Assembly: GCF_016793225.1 (NCBI RefSeq)
Contig: NZ_JAEUMN010000143.1
Span: 1-64,000 of the forward strand
DNA from: Phenylobacterium sp.
GTDB lineage: Bacteria > Pseudomonadota > Alphaproteobacteria > Caulobacterales > Caulobacteraceae
DNA: 64,000 bases
Direction: 5' to 3'
Shown here: one piece after another, positions 42,888 to 51,904 of the stretch
Layout: the number at the start of each line of letters is the position of its first letter
How positions within the stretch are numbered: position 1 is the stretch's first letter
The notes under the pieces: generated by a model
Told to the model about the DNA's origin: nothing
Databases searched by the model: none
Seen by the model: only the letters and a program-made list of their open reading frames with translations
Made by a program: the position numbers and the translations under genes

Positions 42888-43910
42888 TCAGGCCCCGACC
42901 GAGACCAGGAAGCGCAGCAGCAGCCGTTCATGGCCCGGCGCATCCTCGAAGGCGGTGCGGGCGTGCAGCAGCGCGTGGTTGTTGAGGATCTGGATGTCCC
43001 CCGCCTCCAGCCTGAACTTCAGCCCGACACCGGGCTCCTCGGCGAGGGCATCGTACGTGTCCAGCAGGTCGCGATCCACGGCCACGCCGTGCCGCTCCAC
43101 GCTGCGGAAGTAGTCCGAGATGTAGAACGTGTAGAGCCGGTCGCCGTCGAAGGTGCAGGGAGTCATCTCGGCGAAGGGCGCAGCGTCGGCGGCCTGTTCG
43201 TTGCGCAGGTCGAACGGCATCGGCCGGAACAGCTTCGCCGCCAGATCCGGGCGGCGACGGCGCAGCTCGTTGTAGACCGTGGACGAGCTTGCGATGCGGC
43301 TGTCGCCGCCGGTCATGGCCGGGCGCACGCACAACAGGCCTACGAGATCAGCGGCGTCGCAGTGGAACCTGAACTCGCCCGATGTGGCGTACAGGCGCGC
43401 GTGCGGATCGCGGCTGGCGGCGCCGGTGTCGCGCACCTCCCCGATCACGTCGCCCTGCGGATTGTTGAACCCCAGCCGCCCGAACTGCAGACCCAGGACG
43501 CGCATGAAGAGCTTCTGCTCGGCGAGGTCCCAGCGCTCCACAGGCGCGCCGCGCAGGACGAGGAAGCCGCGCCCGCTCGCAAGCGTCTCGCGCCAGCGCG
43601 CCACCGTCGCGGCCTGGCCTTCCAGCCCCACGTCGGCCGGTCCCAGGGCATCGAGGTCTCGCCCCCTCACCCGGGCCATCGCCGCATCCACGGCGGCGAC
43701 AAGTTCGGGACTGAGCCGTTCGCTCCAGTCTTCGGCGCCGCCGAGGTCGGGCGCGCACCAGGCCGCGGCGCCTGTGACGGGACCCGGCGGCGGACCGCCC
43801 TGCGGCCGGTTCAGGAAGTGAGCCGACTGCTCGGCGATGGTCATCAGACGCGACTGGGACACGTTCGCTTCCGCCTTACGCACGGGAGGACTGGGACATG
43901 GGGCGGTCAC
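42888..43910 (-). CDS. TauD/TfdA-like Fe(II)/2-oxoglutarate dioxygenase
   Basis: 340 residues. His-x-Asp in FRFHCDAADLVGLLC, distal His in NNHALLHARTAFED, and Arg in the C-terminal ERLLLRFLVSV, matching the TauD/TfdA ligand set. Oxidatively cleaves or hydroxylates an organic substrate using 2-oxoglutarate. Start uncertain: GTG 43908-43910 or GTG 43862, the second with GGAAG upstream. Lies between the TonB receptor and the CoA transferase genes. Confidence 0.85.
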   Translation of the reverse strand: MTAPCPSPPVRKAEANVSQSRLMTIAEQSAHFLNRPQGGPPPGPVTGAAAWCAPDLGGAEDWSERLSPELVAAVDAAMARVRGRDLDALGPADVGLEGQAATVARWRETLASGRGFLVLRGAPVERWDLAEQKLFMRVLGLQFGRLGFNNPQGDVIGEVRDTGAASRDPHARLYATSGEFRFHCDAADLVGLLCVRPAMTGGDSRIASSSTVYNELRRRRPDLAAKLFRPMPFDLRNEQAADAAPFAEMTPCTFDGDRLYTFYISDYFRSVERHGVAVDRDLLDTYDALAEEPGVGLKFRLEAGDIQILNNHALLHARTAFEDAPGHERLLLRFLVSVGA

Positions 43911-43954
43911 GGCCCCCGCAGGACCGCAACCGCCAGTCAGGGCCGGAGGACGCC

Positions 43955-46090
43955 CTAGAAACTGATCCCGAGCTGCACGCCGTAACGCCGCGGATAGAGG
44001 ATCTGCACGGCCGTCGAGCCGATCGCCACCGGGTCCTTGTCGTCGAGGCCGTTGAGCATGAAGCCCTCGAGCCGCCAGTTGTCCTTCTCGACGCCGAGCC
44101 GGACCGTGAGGTCGTTGAGCTCGCCGGCCCGGAGGTTCTTGGTGGTGGCGTCGATCACGTTGTCGCGGAAGGCGTAGCCCAGGTAGAACGTGCCCGTGAC
44201 CCCGCCCAGGGCCGCCAGCTCGCGGCGATAGTCGGCCGACAGCGTCAGGCTCATGTCGGGCACGTTCGGCACCTTGCCGCCCTTCACGATCGCCGTGCCC
44301 ACCGACAGCGCGCCCGTCACCCGCTTGAACCGGGCGTCCTGGATGTTGCCGGTGGCGGCCAGCGTCAGGCCCTGCGCCCAGTCGGGACGGTAGTTCAGAC
44401 CGAAGTCGGCGCCCTCGATCTTTGCATCGCCGCCGTTGGCCAGCGAGATCACCGCGGCGGTCGCGAACTGGACGAGGACGTTGTCCCAGTCGGTGCGATA
44501 GACAGAGCCTTCGACCAGCAGTTGGCCGCTGGCCAGTTCCCAGCGCGTGCCGAGTTCGTAGGTCCAGAGCTTGTCGGGCTGAACGCTGGTCTGGATCGTC
44601 CCCGCCGGGAGCCCGAGCGTCACGTTGGCCGCGGCCGCCTGCGCCGGCGTCTGCAACGCGCCCGAACGGAAGCCCTTGGCCGCGTTGAAGTAGATCGTGC
44701 CGTTGTCCGCGGGCTTGTACTTGAGGTTGAAGCGCGGGTTCCAGCTGTCGAACTTGAGCTGCCCGACGCGCGGCGCGCCCGTGGCCCGATCGATGCCGTT
44801 CGTGCTGCGGTCGTCCTTGAAGTAGGACAGGCCGAAGAGGGGCGTGAGGCGACCGTCGAGCAGCGGGGCCGACACCTCGCCGAACACCGAGTAGCTGTCG
44901 GTGTCGATCGTGCCGAGGGTGTTGATGATCCCGGTCCGCGCGGCGGTGGGCGTGAGCTGCGAATAGTAGAAGATGTCGGAGCGGATCTTGGCGTTGCGGG
45001 TGTAGCCGCCGACGATCCAGGTGACGGGGCTGTCCGCCTTGGACGAGAGCCGCACTTCGTTGGTGTACGACTTGGTGTGGAACGTGGAGTCGTTGACGAG
45101 GATCGTCAGGAGCGGCGCCAGGAAGTCGAGTTCGTGGTCGACGTACGAGGTGTTGGCCACGAGGTCCGCGAACCCGACGTCCCAGTTCACCGTCGCCGAG
45201 TAGATGTCGGCGTCGACGTCGGTGTAGCCGCGCCGGCCGCCGGTCCCCACGATGCCCGGGAGGTTGAACGGCGTCGGCGCCAGGAGCCGCGTGGTCGCGT
45301 TGTTCGGCGTCAGGCTGTTCGAGAAGTCCTGCTTGTTGCGGATCGTCCAGACGAAGCCGGTGACCGTCACGTCGTCCGAGGGCGTCCAGCCCAGCGTCAG
45401 GCGCGCGTTCGTGCCCTTGAAGCCGTTCACGTTGCGCTCGCGCAGCTCGGGCGCCTCGGCGAAGCCGCTGAGCTTCTCGTAGCCGGCCGAAATGCGGGCC
45501 GCGAGCTTGCCGGCCACCAGCGGCAGGTTGACCACCGCGTCGACGTTGTAGTTGGTCCCGCCGCCCTCGGTCGTGGAGAGCTCGCTCTGGGCCTTGCCGG
45601 AGAAGGCGCTGGAGTCGGGCTTGGCGGTGATCAGCTTGATGGTGCCGCCCATCGAGCCCTGGCCGTAGAGCGTGCCCGAGGGGCCGCGGATGACCTCGAC
45701 GCGCTCCAGATCCAGGAGCCGCGCCGGCGGCGTGAGCTGCAGGTTCGGAACGCCGAAGGGCGTGTCGTCGATGTAGTAGCCGACGAGCCCGTCGCCGGTC
45801 GTGCCGCTGGACACGCCGCGGATCTGCACCGTCTCGAAGCCGGGCGTCGTGCTGGAGACCACGCTGGCCCCGGGGATCAGCTTGGTGAGGTCCGACACCT
45901 TGACCGCGCCGCTGCGCGCGACGTCCTCGCCGCTCAGCGCCTGAACGGCGAGGGGGACGTCCACGAGGCGCTCCTCACGCTTCTGGGCGGTCACCACCAG
46001 TTCGGAGACCGTGGCGTCGTCGTCTGCGGCGAAGGCCGGAACGCCGATGGCGGCGCAGACGGTCGCGAGCAGAATTGTACGGGTGTTCAT
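43955..46090 (-). CDS. TonB-dependent receptor (module A)
   Basis: 711 residues: signal peptide MNTRTILLATVCAAIGVPAF, plug domain with VTAQKREERLVDVPLAVQAL, IRGVSSGTTGDGLVGYYIDD and RVEVIRGPSGTLYGQGSMGG, then a beta-barrel to residue 711 ending in Phe (GVQLGISF). Outer-membrane importer for the module's substrate. GGGGGAGA precedes ATG 46088-46090; the longer frame upstream is unlikely. First gene of the operon TonB receptor, TauD-type dioxygenase, CoA transferase. Operator A3 is about 99 bp upstream. Confidence 0.92.
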   Translation of the reverse strand: MNTRTILLATVCAAIGVPAFAADDDATVSELVVTAQKREERLVDVPLAVQALSGEDVARSGAVKVSDLTKLIPGASVVSSTTPGFETVQIRGVSSGTTGDGLVGYYIDDTPFGVPNLQLTPPARLLDLERVEVIRGPSGTLYGQGSMGGTIKLITAKPDSSAFSGKAQSELSTTEGGGTNYNVDAVVNLPLVAGKLAARISAGYEKLSGFAEAPELRERNVNGFKGTNARLTLGWTPSDDVTVTGFVWTIRNKQDFSNSLTPNNATTRLLAPTPFNLPGIVGTGGRRGYTDVDADIYSATVNWDVGFADLVANTSYVDHELDFLAPLLTILVNDSTFHTKSYTNEVRLSSKADSPVTWIVGGYTRNAKIRSDIFYYSQLTPTAARTGIINTLGTIDTDSYSVFGEVSAPLLDGRLTPLFGLSYFKDDRSTNGIDRATGAPRVGQLKFDSWNPRFNLKYKPADNGTIYFNAAKGFRSGALQTPAQAAAANVTLGLPAGTIQTSVQPDKLWTYELGTRWELASGQLLVEGSVYRTDWDNVLVQFATAAVISLANGGDAKIEGADFGLNYRPDWAQGLTLAATGNIQDARFKRVTGALSVGTAIVKGGKVPNVPDMSLTLSADYRRELAALGGVTGTFYLGYAFRDNVIDATTKNLRAGELNDLTVRLGVEKDNWRLEGFMLNGLDDKDPVAIGSTAVQILYPRRYGVQLGISF

Positions 46091-46188
46091 GTCGCGTGAA
46101 TCTCCCCCTCGTGGCCCGACTGGACCGTTTTGCATTTCGTTACAGCGGCACGAGACTCACATCGTCCAGGCTCACTGGTGGAGAAGAG

Positions 46189-46206
46189 ACTAAACACTTG
46201 TACAGC
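46189..46206. promoter_or_regulatory. Module A operator, site A3
   Basis: ACTAAACACTTGTACAGC (46189-46206), the third site of the set. It lies in the divergent promoter between the TonB receptor (start 46090) and the acyl-CoA synthetase (start 46273). Confidence 0.7.
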
Positions 46207-46272
46207 CGTTCCGCAAGCGTCATTGTCAGGACGGCGGCGGTGGAGCCGCAGACGCGTCAACTGAGGACCTGA

Positions 46273-47850
46273 ATGAACAAGCGTGCGGCCCAGCCGATGG
46301 CCGGCCTACGTCGCCTGGACGACCTGCTCGACCATGCATGCGAGTTGGCCCACGACCGTGTCGCCGCCATGGAGGAGGGCCGAAGCCTCACCTATGCGGG
46401 TCTGCGCAGCGCGGTGGACGCCTACGCCTGCGCGCTGCTGGCGGCCGGCGTGAAGCGCGGAGACCGGGTCGCCATGCTCGCCGCGCCTTCCGTGGACTTC
46501 TGGATCGCCTTCCACGCCGCCGCGGGCATCGGGGCGATCTGGCTCGGGATCAACCCGCGCTACCAGCGGCGCGAGTTCGAGCACGTCCTCGCCGATTCCG
46601 ACCCGGCGCTGGTGGTGGCCATGTCGCCGTTCGAAGGCCGAGACTACTGCGCCGAGCTCGCGGCGCTCGCGCCGGCCGCCCCGATGGTTTGCCATGGCGA
46701 GCCCAGCGCCGGCGCAGCGTCGCTGGAGACCTTCCTTGCCCGCGGCGCCTCCGTGAGCCGGGCCGAGCTGGCGGCCGCACGCGACGCGGTCGATCCCGAA
46801 GACCCCGCGCTGATCGTCTACACGTCGGGCACGACCGGCCGGCCCAAGGGCGCCATGCTCTCGCACAGAGCCATCGTGGCCTCGGCCCTGGCGAACCGGG
46901 AGTGGATGGGCGCGGCGAACCTCGAGAGCTCGGTCTGCGCGGCTCCGGTCAACCACGTCGGCGCCATCAACAACCTCTGCATGCCGGTCCTGGCCGCCTG
47001 CGGACGCCTCATCTTCCATCCGCGGGTCGACCTTCCCGTGCTGGCCGAGATCAGTCGGCGGGAACGGCCCAGCTACCTGGTCTCGTCGCCGACCGGCTTC
47101 GCGATGATGCTGCAGCAGCCGCAGGGCGCGGCCGACCGACTGGCCTACACGCGGCTCATCGTGTTCGGCGGCGCTGTCACCCCGAAGCCGATCCTGGAGC
47201 AGATCGCCCGGCCGGGCCTCGAGCTCGCCAACGTGTACGGCCAGACCGAGACCTGCGGCATCATCACCCGCACGCTCCCCGGCGCCTCGCTGGAGGTGAT
47301 GTCCCAGACGATCGGCCAGGTGCTTCCGGGCGCCGAGATGCGGATCGGGCAGCCGGACGGGTCCGGTCCTGCGCCCGACGGCGTCGCAGGCGAGATCCAG
47401 GTCCGCGGCCCGTATGTGATGAGCGGCTATTTCCGCAACCCTGAGGCCACGCGCGACGCCTTCACCGAAGACGGCTTCCTGCGGACCGGCGACCTGGGCG
47501 TCCGGCGCGCCGACGGGAACGTGGTCTTCGCCGGGAGGCTGAAGGAGATGTTCAAGTCCGGCGGCTACAACGTCTATCCGGTCGAGGTGGAGCAGGCGAT
47601 CTGCGAGCACCCGGCCGCGCAGCTGGCCGCCGTCGTGTCGGTCTCCCATCCGACGTTCCAGGAGGTGGGCCACGCCTTCGTCGAGACGGCGCCCGGCCAG
47701 GACGTCGACGCCGAGACGCTGCGAGCGTTCCTGCGCGACCGGATCGCCAACTACAAGATCCCCAAGGGCTTCACGATCGCCGCCGAGCTGCCGAAGCTGC
47801 CGAACGGCAAGCTCGACAAGCTGGCGCTGAAGCAGGCGGCTGCGGGTTAG
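46273..47850 (+). CDS. AMP-binding acyl-CoA synthetase
   Basis: 525 residues. P-loop motif YTSGTTGRPKGAML (183-196), the GQTE motif in NVYGQTETCG, the hinge TGDLGVRRADGNV and the terminal Lys region LPNGKLDKLALKQA. Activates a carboxylic acid via an acyl-AMP to the acyl-CoA, probably the entry reaction of module A. Converges with the TetR gene 1 bp away. Confidence 0.92.
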   Translation: MNKRAAQPMAGLRRLDDLLDHACELAHDRVAAMEEGRSLTYAGLRSAVDAYACALLAAGVKRGDRVAMLAAPSVDFWIAFHAAAGIGAIWLGINPRYQRREFEHVLADSDPALVVAMSPFEGRDYCAELAALAPAAPMVCHGEPSAGAASLETFLARGASVSRAELAAARDAVDPEDPALIVYTSGTTGRPKGAMLSHRAIVASALANREWMGAANLESSVCAAPVNHVGAINNLCMPVLAACGRLIFHPRVDLPVLAEISRRERPSYLVSSPTGFAMMLQQPQGAADRLAYTRLIVFGGAVTPKPILEQIARPGLELANVYGQTETCGIITRTLPGASLEVMSQTIGQVLPGAEMRIGQPDGSGPAPDGVAGEIQVRGPYVMSGYFRNPEATRDAFTEDGFLRTGDLGVRRADGNVVFAGRLKEMFKSGGYNVYPVEVEQAICEHPAAQLAAVVSVSHPTFQEVGHAFVETAPGQDVDAETLRAFLRDRIANYKIPKGFTIAAELPKLPNGKLDKLALKQAAAG

Positions 47851-47851
47851 G

Positions 47852-48481
47852 CTAGAGGCCCGCGCGCTTGGGCGAGGAGCCGCGGCGGATGAGCGTCATG
47901 TAGGCCCGGTGGCGGCGCTGCCAGAGGTCGCGCTCGTAGCCCGAGCGCCCGAGGACCCGCTTCACATAGGGGTCGAACACCATCGTCCCCAGCTCGAGGT
48001 ACATCATCAGGAACGGCAGCCACAGACGATCCACGTCCGGCGCGAGTTGTCCGGCCGCGTCCATGCGCATCACCGAACTCTGGACGAAGCCGTAAAAGCG
48101 CTGGAAGACCGAGAAGCCCCAGTCGCTCTCTTCCAGCAACGCCCGGCGGAAGTAGGCGACGATGGTCGGCCAGTCCTTCTCATGCCGGGCGATCCAGCCG
48201 TCGATGATCTTGGCGTGATCCTCGGGCGTCGTGGCTTCGGGATGCGCCGCCGCCCCCGTGATGGCGTCTTCGAACTGGGCGATGAAGAACTCGTCCACCG
48301 CCTCCCGCAGGCCGTCCTTCGACCCGAAGTGGTGATTGATCAGCCCGACGCTGACGCCGGACGCGGCCGCGATATCGCGCACCGTGACGCTGTCGAACCC
48401 CTTCTCGGCGAACAGAACGAAAGCCTCGCGGACCAGCCTGTCTCGGCCGACAGGCGCCTCCCGGGGTGTGGCTTGGGTCAA
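47852..48481 (-). CDS. TetR family regulator (module A)
   Basis: 209 residues with an N-terminal helix-turn-helix: REAFVLFAEKGFDSVTVRDI, AAASGVSVGLINHHFGSKDG. TTG start (48479-48481) with GGAG upstream. The ligand-binding C-terminal domain is not assignable. Site A4 lies 139 bp upstream of the start, and the other three sites match, so it is the most likely binder of the module A palindrome. Expected to be derepressed by the substrate or an acyl-CoA. Confidence 0.85.
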   Translation of the reverse strand: MTQATPREAPVGRDRLVREAFVLFAEKGFDSVTVRDIAAASGVSVGLINHHFGSKDGLREAVDEFFIAQFEDAITGAAAHPEATTPEDHAKIIDGWIARHEKDWPTIVAYFRRALLEESDWGFSVFQRFYGFVQSSVMRMDAAGQLAPDVDRLWLPFLMMYLELGTMVFDPYVKRVLGRSGYERDLWQRRHRAYMTLIRRGSSPKRAGL

Positions 48482-48619
48482 TTGCGGCTCTCCATTCGCC
48501 CCTTCTCGCGCCTCGTTCAGCCCGACGCCAGATTTTTCCCGCAGTGAGCGCCGGCGTGTTCAGCCACAGAGCAGAAAAAGTGACCGCCAAGGTCCGGCTG
48601 CCTTGAAAAGCGACGCTGC

Positions 48620-48637
48620 ACTGAACTATTGTTCAGT
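48620..48637. promoter_or_regulatory. Module A operator, site A4
   Basis: ACTGAACTATTGTTCAGT (48620-48637), the most symmetrical of the four (the outer seven bases of each arm pair exactly). It lies between the TetR start (48481) and the SDR gene start (48747), so it may mediate autoregulation and control of the SDR. Confidence 0.8.
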
Positions 48638-48746
48638 CTCAACCGCCCCGCGACCGGGGCGATCTGCTTCCACCGCCGGCCCGGCTGCGCGCACCGTCTT
48701 GGGGCGACCGCGCTCCGACGCCCAATCGAGAACAGGGACATCCAGG

Positions 48747-49667
48747 ATGAGCATTCGCTTCGACGGCCGCGTCGCCATCGTCACGGGAGCGGGCGCCGGC
48801 CTCGGCCGCGCCCATGCCCTGGGTCTCGCGGCGCGGGGCGCGCGGGTGGTGGTGAACGACTTCGGTGGCGGGATCGACGGTTCCGGCGCCTCGTCGGCGC
48901 CCGCGGACGCCGTCGCCGCGGAGATCCGGGCCGCGGGCGGCGAAGCCATCTCCCACGGCGCGGACGTCACCAACGCGGAACAGGTCGCCGACATGGTCGG
49001 CCAGGCGCTGAAGACGTGGGGGACGGTCGACATCCTGATCAACAACGCCGGCATCCTGCGCGACGCCAGCTTCGCCAAGATGTCGATCGCCGACTTCCGC
49101 AAGGTGGTCGAAGTGCACCTGATGGGGTCGGTGGTCTGCAGTCACGCCGTGTGGCCGCACATGCGGGCCGCAGGCTATGGCCGCATCCTCATGACCACCT
49201 CGTCGTCAGGCCTCTACGGCAACTTCGGCCAGTCCAACTACGGGGCGGCCAAGACGGCTCTCATCGGACTGATGAACGTCCTGCAGATCGAGGGCGAGAA
49301 GAACGACATCCGCGTGAACACGCTGGGCCCCGGCGCCGCGACCCGGATGACCGAAAGCCTGATCGCGCCCGACATCCTGAAGCTGATGACGCCGCAGTCG
49401 GTGACCCCGACGGCCCTGTTCCTCGTCAGCGAGGACGCTCCACGGCGGACCATCCTCAATGCGACGGCGGGCGGCGTTTCACGCACGTACATCCACGAGA
49501 CCGAGGGGGTCTACCTGCCGCCCGAAGACAACACGCCCGAGCGGATCGCGGAGTTGTTCGACGAAATCTCAGACGTACGGGGCCAGCACCTCTACGCCGC
49601 CGGCGGCGCCCAGGTGATGAAGTTCGTGGGCAAGGCCGCCCAGGCTATGGGAGTCAGGCTGGGGTGA
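48747..49667 (+). CDS. SDR oxidoreductase, multifunctional-enzyme type 2-like
   Basis: 306 residues. TGAGAGLGRAHALGLAARGA cofactor motif, NNAGILRDASFAKM, Tyr-x3-Lys in SNYGAAKTAL, and the C-terminal segment GGVSRTYIHETEGVYLPP. The opening and the NAGILRD wording match the (3R)-hydroxyacyl-CoA dehydrogenase domain of peroxisomal multifunctional enzyme type 2 (17-beta-HSD4 type). Fits the CoA pathway of module A. Start ATG 48747 by the SDR N-terminus. Confidence 0.88.
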   Translation: MSIRFDGRVAIVTGAGAGLGRAHALGLAARGARVVVNDFGGGIDGSGASSAPADAVAAEIRAAGGEAISHGADVTNAEQVADMVGQALKTWGTVDILINNAGILRDASFAKMSIADFRKVVEVHLMGSVVCSHAVWPHMRAAGYGRILMTTSSSGLYGNFGQSNYGAAKTALIGLMNVLQIEGEKNDIRVNTLGPGAATRMTESLIAPDILKLMTPQSVTPTALFLVSEDAPRRTILNATAGGVSRTYIHETEGVYLPPEDNTPERIAELFDEISDVRGQHLYAAGGAQVMKFVGKAAQAMGVRLG

Positions 49668-49712
49668 CGAAGGCGGCGCCATGCGGCGCCGGCCGCATCC
49701 GCGTGGAGCCGG

Positions 49713-49916
49713 TCAGGCCCCGCGCTGCGGGTAGGTGAAGACGACGCGCCCTTCCGCGTTCCGGAGGAGGTAGCCCACCACGCGCGCGCCAGGGTCGAGC
49801 GCCGCGAACCTGAACGCCGCCTTGAGCTTGGCGGCGTCGTCGTCCGCCGCCTCGATGGCCTCGCGAGGCGCCCCGCCCCCCGGCGACCAGAAGTATTCCA
49901 ATTCGTAGCCGGGCAC
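49713..49916 (-). CDS. Small hypothetical protein
   Basis: 67 residues, GTG start at 49914-49916 with GAGG eight bases upstream. Composition is amphipathic and plausible for a folded domain (YELEYFWSPGG, KLKAAFRFAALDPGARVVGY). No membrane helix, no Cys. Family not recognised. It stands alone between module A and the response regulator. Confidence 0.45.
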   Translation of the reverse strand: MPGYELEYFWSPGGGAPREAIEAADDDAAKLKAAFRFAALDPGARVVGYLLRNAEGRVVFTYPQRGA

Positions 49917-50102
49917 GCTCAGCCTCTGGCCGCCATGGAACGAGGGGCGACGCCGGGCGGGTCGTGACGGTCGGCGCCCCGACGACGCCGAACCGGAGTC
50001 GTCATGAGTGAGTCCTATCGGCTACCGATGAGGCTCCCGCAGCCTTCTCCCAACAGGCGAAGACTTCAAGCAAAAGGCGAGTGGCCGGGCCGTCGGCGCA
50101 TC
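49917..50102. other. 186-bp gap, nothing recognised
   Basis: Between the small hypothetical gene and the response regulator (3' ends facing). I see no repeat, operator or RNA gene. Confidence 0.4.
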
Positions 50103-50525
50103 TCAGTCCCCGCCTGGCGCGGCCTGCGCCGCCTCGATGCGTCGGGACCAGACCAGAAGGCGTGCGACCCTCACGAGAAGCTGTTGGGGCGTGTACGGCT
50201 TCAGCAGGTAGTCGTTCGCGCCCAGCGCGGTCGCGCGGGAGAAGTCGTCGGTTTGGGAGCGTCCGGTGAGCACCAGGGTGGGAACGTGCTTCCCGCCCCG
50301 GTCGCGCATCTCCTGCAGCACGCGAAAGCCATCGAGCCCGGGCAGCCCAAGGTCGAGCACCATGGCGTTGGGCTGGAACGTGTCGATCGCCTGCAGGGTG
50401 GCGACCCCGTCCACGCAGGCGCGGACGTCGCAACCGACGAGCTTCAGATGGCCGACGACCAACTCGCGAGCGTCGGCGTCGTCTTCGACCACGAGCACCC
50501 GTCGCGCGGGGTTCATCTGCGGCAT
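50103..50525 (-). CDS. Single-domain response regulator
   Basis: 140 residues, one receiver domain: acidic pair VVEDDADARELV, phosphoacceptor Asp in MVLDLGLPGLDGF, Thr in VLTGRSQ and Lys in DYLLKPYTP. No output domain (C-terminus is a short basic helix), so it probably acts in a phosphorelay or on a partner protein. AAGGAGG lies 7 bases before ATG 50523-50525. No histidine kinase gene nearby. Confidence 0.9.
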   Translation of the reverse strand: MPQMNPARRVLVVEDDADARELVVGHLKLVGCDVRACVDGVATLQAIDTFQPNAMVLDLGLPGLDGFRVLQEMRDRGGKHVPTLVLTGRSQTDDFSRATALGANDYLLKPYTPQQLLVRVARLLVWSRRIEAAQAAPGGD

Positions 50526-50761
50526 CGCCGGCCTCCTTCCAGGCCGAATCCGGCCCGCGCAGGTCCGCTCTGGCTGCTCATCCTCGCACGCATCACTCGC
50601 CTCGGCGCCCAACGTCGGGCCGCCATGGTGGACGAAGGACGTTAACGGGCCGCATGGCCGCGGGGCGAGACACGACGCCGCACCGCCCAAGCCCCTCCAG
50701 CTCCACTAGAACCGCGGCCCGGGCGAGGCGTTTAGGGCCGCACGCTCCAGCCCGAGGCCCC

Positions 50762-51757
50762 GTGACCGACCCCGATCCCCCGTCCCTGCGAACGGCCCTC
50801 GCGCCGTTCCAGCGGCCAGACACGGCCCGCGCGCTCGCGGAGCTCGCCTATACGCTTGTCCCCCTGCTGGCGTTGTGGGGCGCAATCTATCTCTGCGTCG
50901 CGCGGGGCTGGTGGCTGGGTCTGGCGCTGACTCCACTGGCAGCCATCTTCCTGGTCCGCCTCTTCATGATCCAGCATGACTGCGGCCACCAGGCCTTCCT
51001 GCCCGGCTCACGCGCCAACGCCTGGATCGGCCGCCTGATCGGCGTGCTCACGATGACGCCCTACGACTACTGGCGGCGGACCCACGCGATCCACCACGCC
51101 ACGTCGGCCGACCTCGACCGGCGCGGCCTCGGGGCGATCGAGACGCTCACCGTCGGCGAGTATCGCGCGCTGGGACCGATCAGGCGTCTGGGCTACCGGC
51201 TCTATCGCCATCCGCTGGTGATGCTGGGCTTCGGACCGCCCTACATGTTCCTGCTGCAGCATCGCCTGCCCATCGGGGTCATGCGCGAGGGGTGGGCGTG
51301 GCGCAGCGTGCTGGGCAACAACCTGGGCCTCCTCCTGCTGGCCGCGGCGCTCATCCCCGTCGTGGGCCTGGAGGCGATGCTGCTCGCGCATCTTCCCGTG
51401 GTCGCGTTCGCCGCCGCCATCGGCGTGGCGCTCTTCTATGTGCAGCATCAGTTCGAGGGCGTTCGCTGGAAGCGCCATGACACGTGGGAGCCGGCCGCCG
51501 CGGCGATCGAGGGAAGCTCGCACCTTGTGCTTCCGCAGCCGCTTCGCTGGCTGACGGCGAACATCGGCGCTCATCACGTGCATCACGCATCCAGCCGCAT
51601 ACCCTTCTACCGCCTGCCGGAGGCCCTCGACTCGCACGCCGCGCTGGCCGGCGCGCGCCGGCTCCGGGGCCGAGACCTCCTGCCGGCGCTGAGGCTCGCG
51701 CTATGGGACGAGGCCGCCGGGCGCCTGGTGACGTTCCGCGAGGCGCGGCCGGGCTGA
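50762..51757 (+). CDS. Fatty acid desaturase family protein
   Basis: 331 residues from GTG. Three His boxes: HDCGH (72-76), HAIHH (108-112), HHVHH (271-275), with hydrophobic segments between and after: the non-haem diiron desaturase/hydroxylase pattern. Inner-membrane enzyme that introduces a double bond or hydroxyl in an acyl chain. GAGG precedes the GTG. It stands alone between the modules. Confidence 0.9.
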   Translation: MTDPDPPSLRTALAPFQRPDTARALAELAYTLVPLLALWGAIYLCVARGWWLGLALTPLAAIFLVRLFMIQHDCGHQAFLPGSRANAWIGRLIGVLTMTPYDYWRRTHAIHHATSADLDRRGLGAIETLTVGEYRALGPIRRLGYRLYRHPLVMLGFGPPYMFLLQHRLPIGVMREGWAWRSVLGNNLGLLLLAAALIPVVGLEAMLLAHLPVVAFAAAIGVALFYVQHQFEGVRWKRHDTWEPAAAAIEGSSHLVLPQPLRWLTANIGAHHVHHASSRIPFYRLPEALDSHAALAGARRLRGRDLLPALRLALWDEAAGRLVTFREARPG

Positions 51758-51813
51758 TCCGGCGCCTGTCGTTCGAGTGCGCGGGCCGCCCTTCGTAAGG
51801 CCTTCTCTATCAG

Positions 51814-51831
51814 GAAGCAGAACCCCGGTTC
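51814..51831. promoter_or_regulatory. Module B operator, site B1
   Basis: GAAGCAGAACCCCGGTTC (51814-51831), 14 of 18 matches to GAACCGGAATTCCGGTTC. It lies 74 bp upstream of the 51905 gene, the first of the sulfatase/dehalogenase operon. Confidence 0.55.
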
Positions 51832-51904
51832 ACGTTATGGCGGAACTGGCGCATAGTGCCGGAAAGAGGCCGGGTCATCCGGTCCGCCATAGGGGGCTTC
51901 GCGC

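Noticed and set aside
40464-43958. Very long plus-strand frame across the CoA transferase and dioxygenase genes
   Set aside because: Low-complexity Gly/Arg/Val composition, no domain, fully covered by recognisable genes on the minus strand.
43898-46099. Long plus-strand frame over the TonB receptor
   Set aside because: Antisense shadow; the receptor has all plug and barrel motifs.
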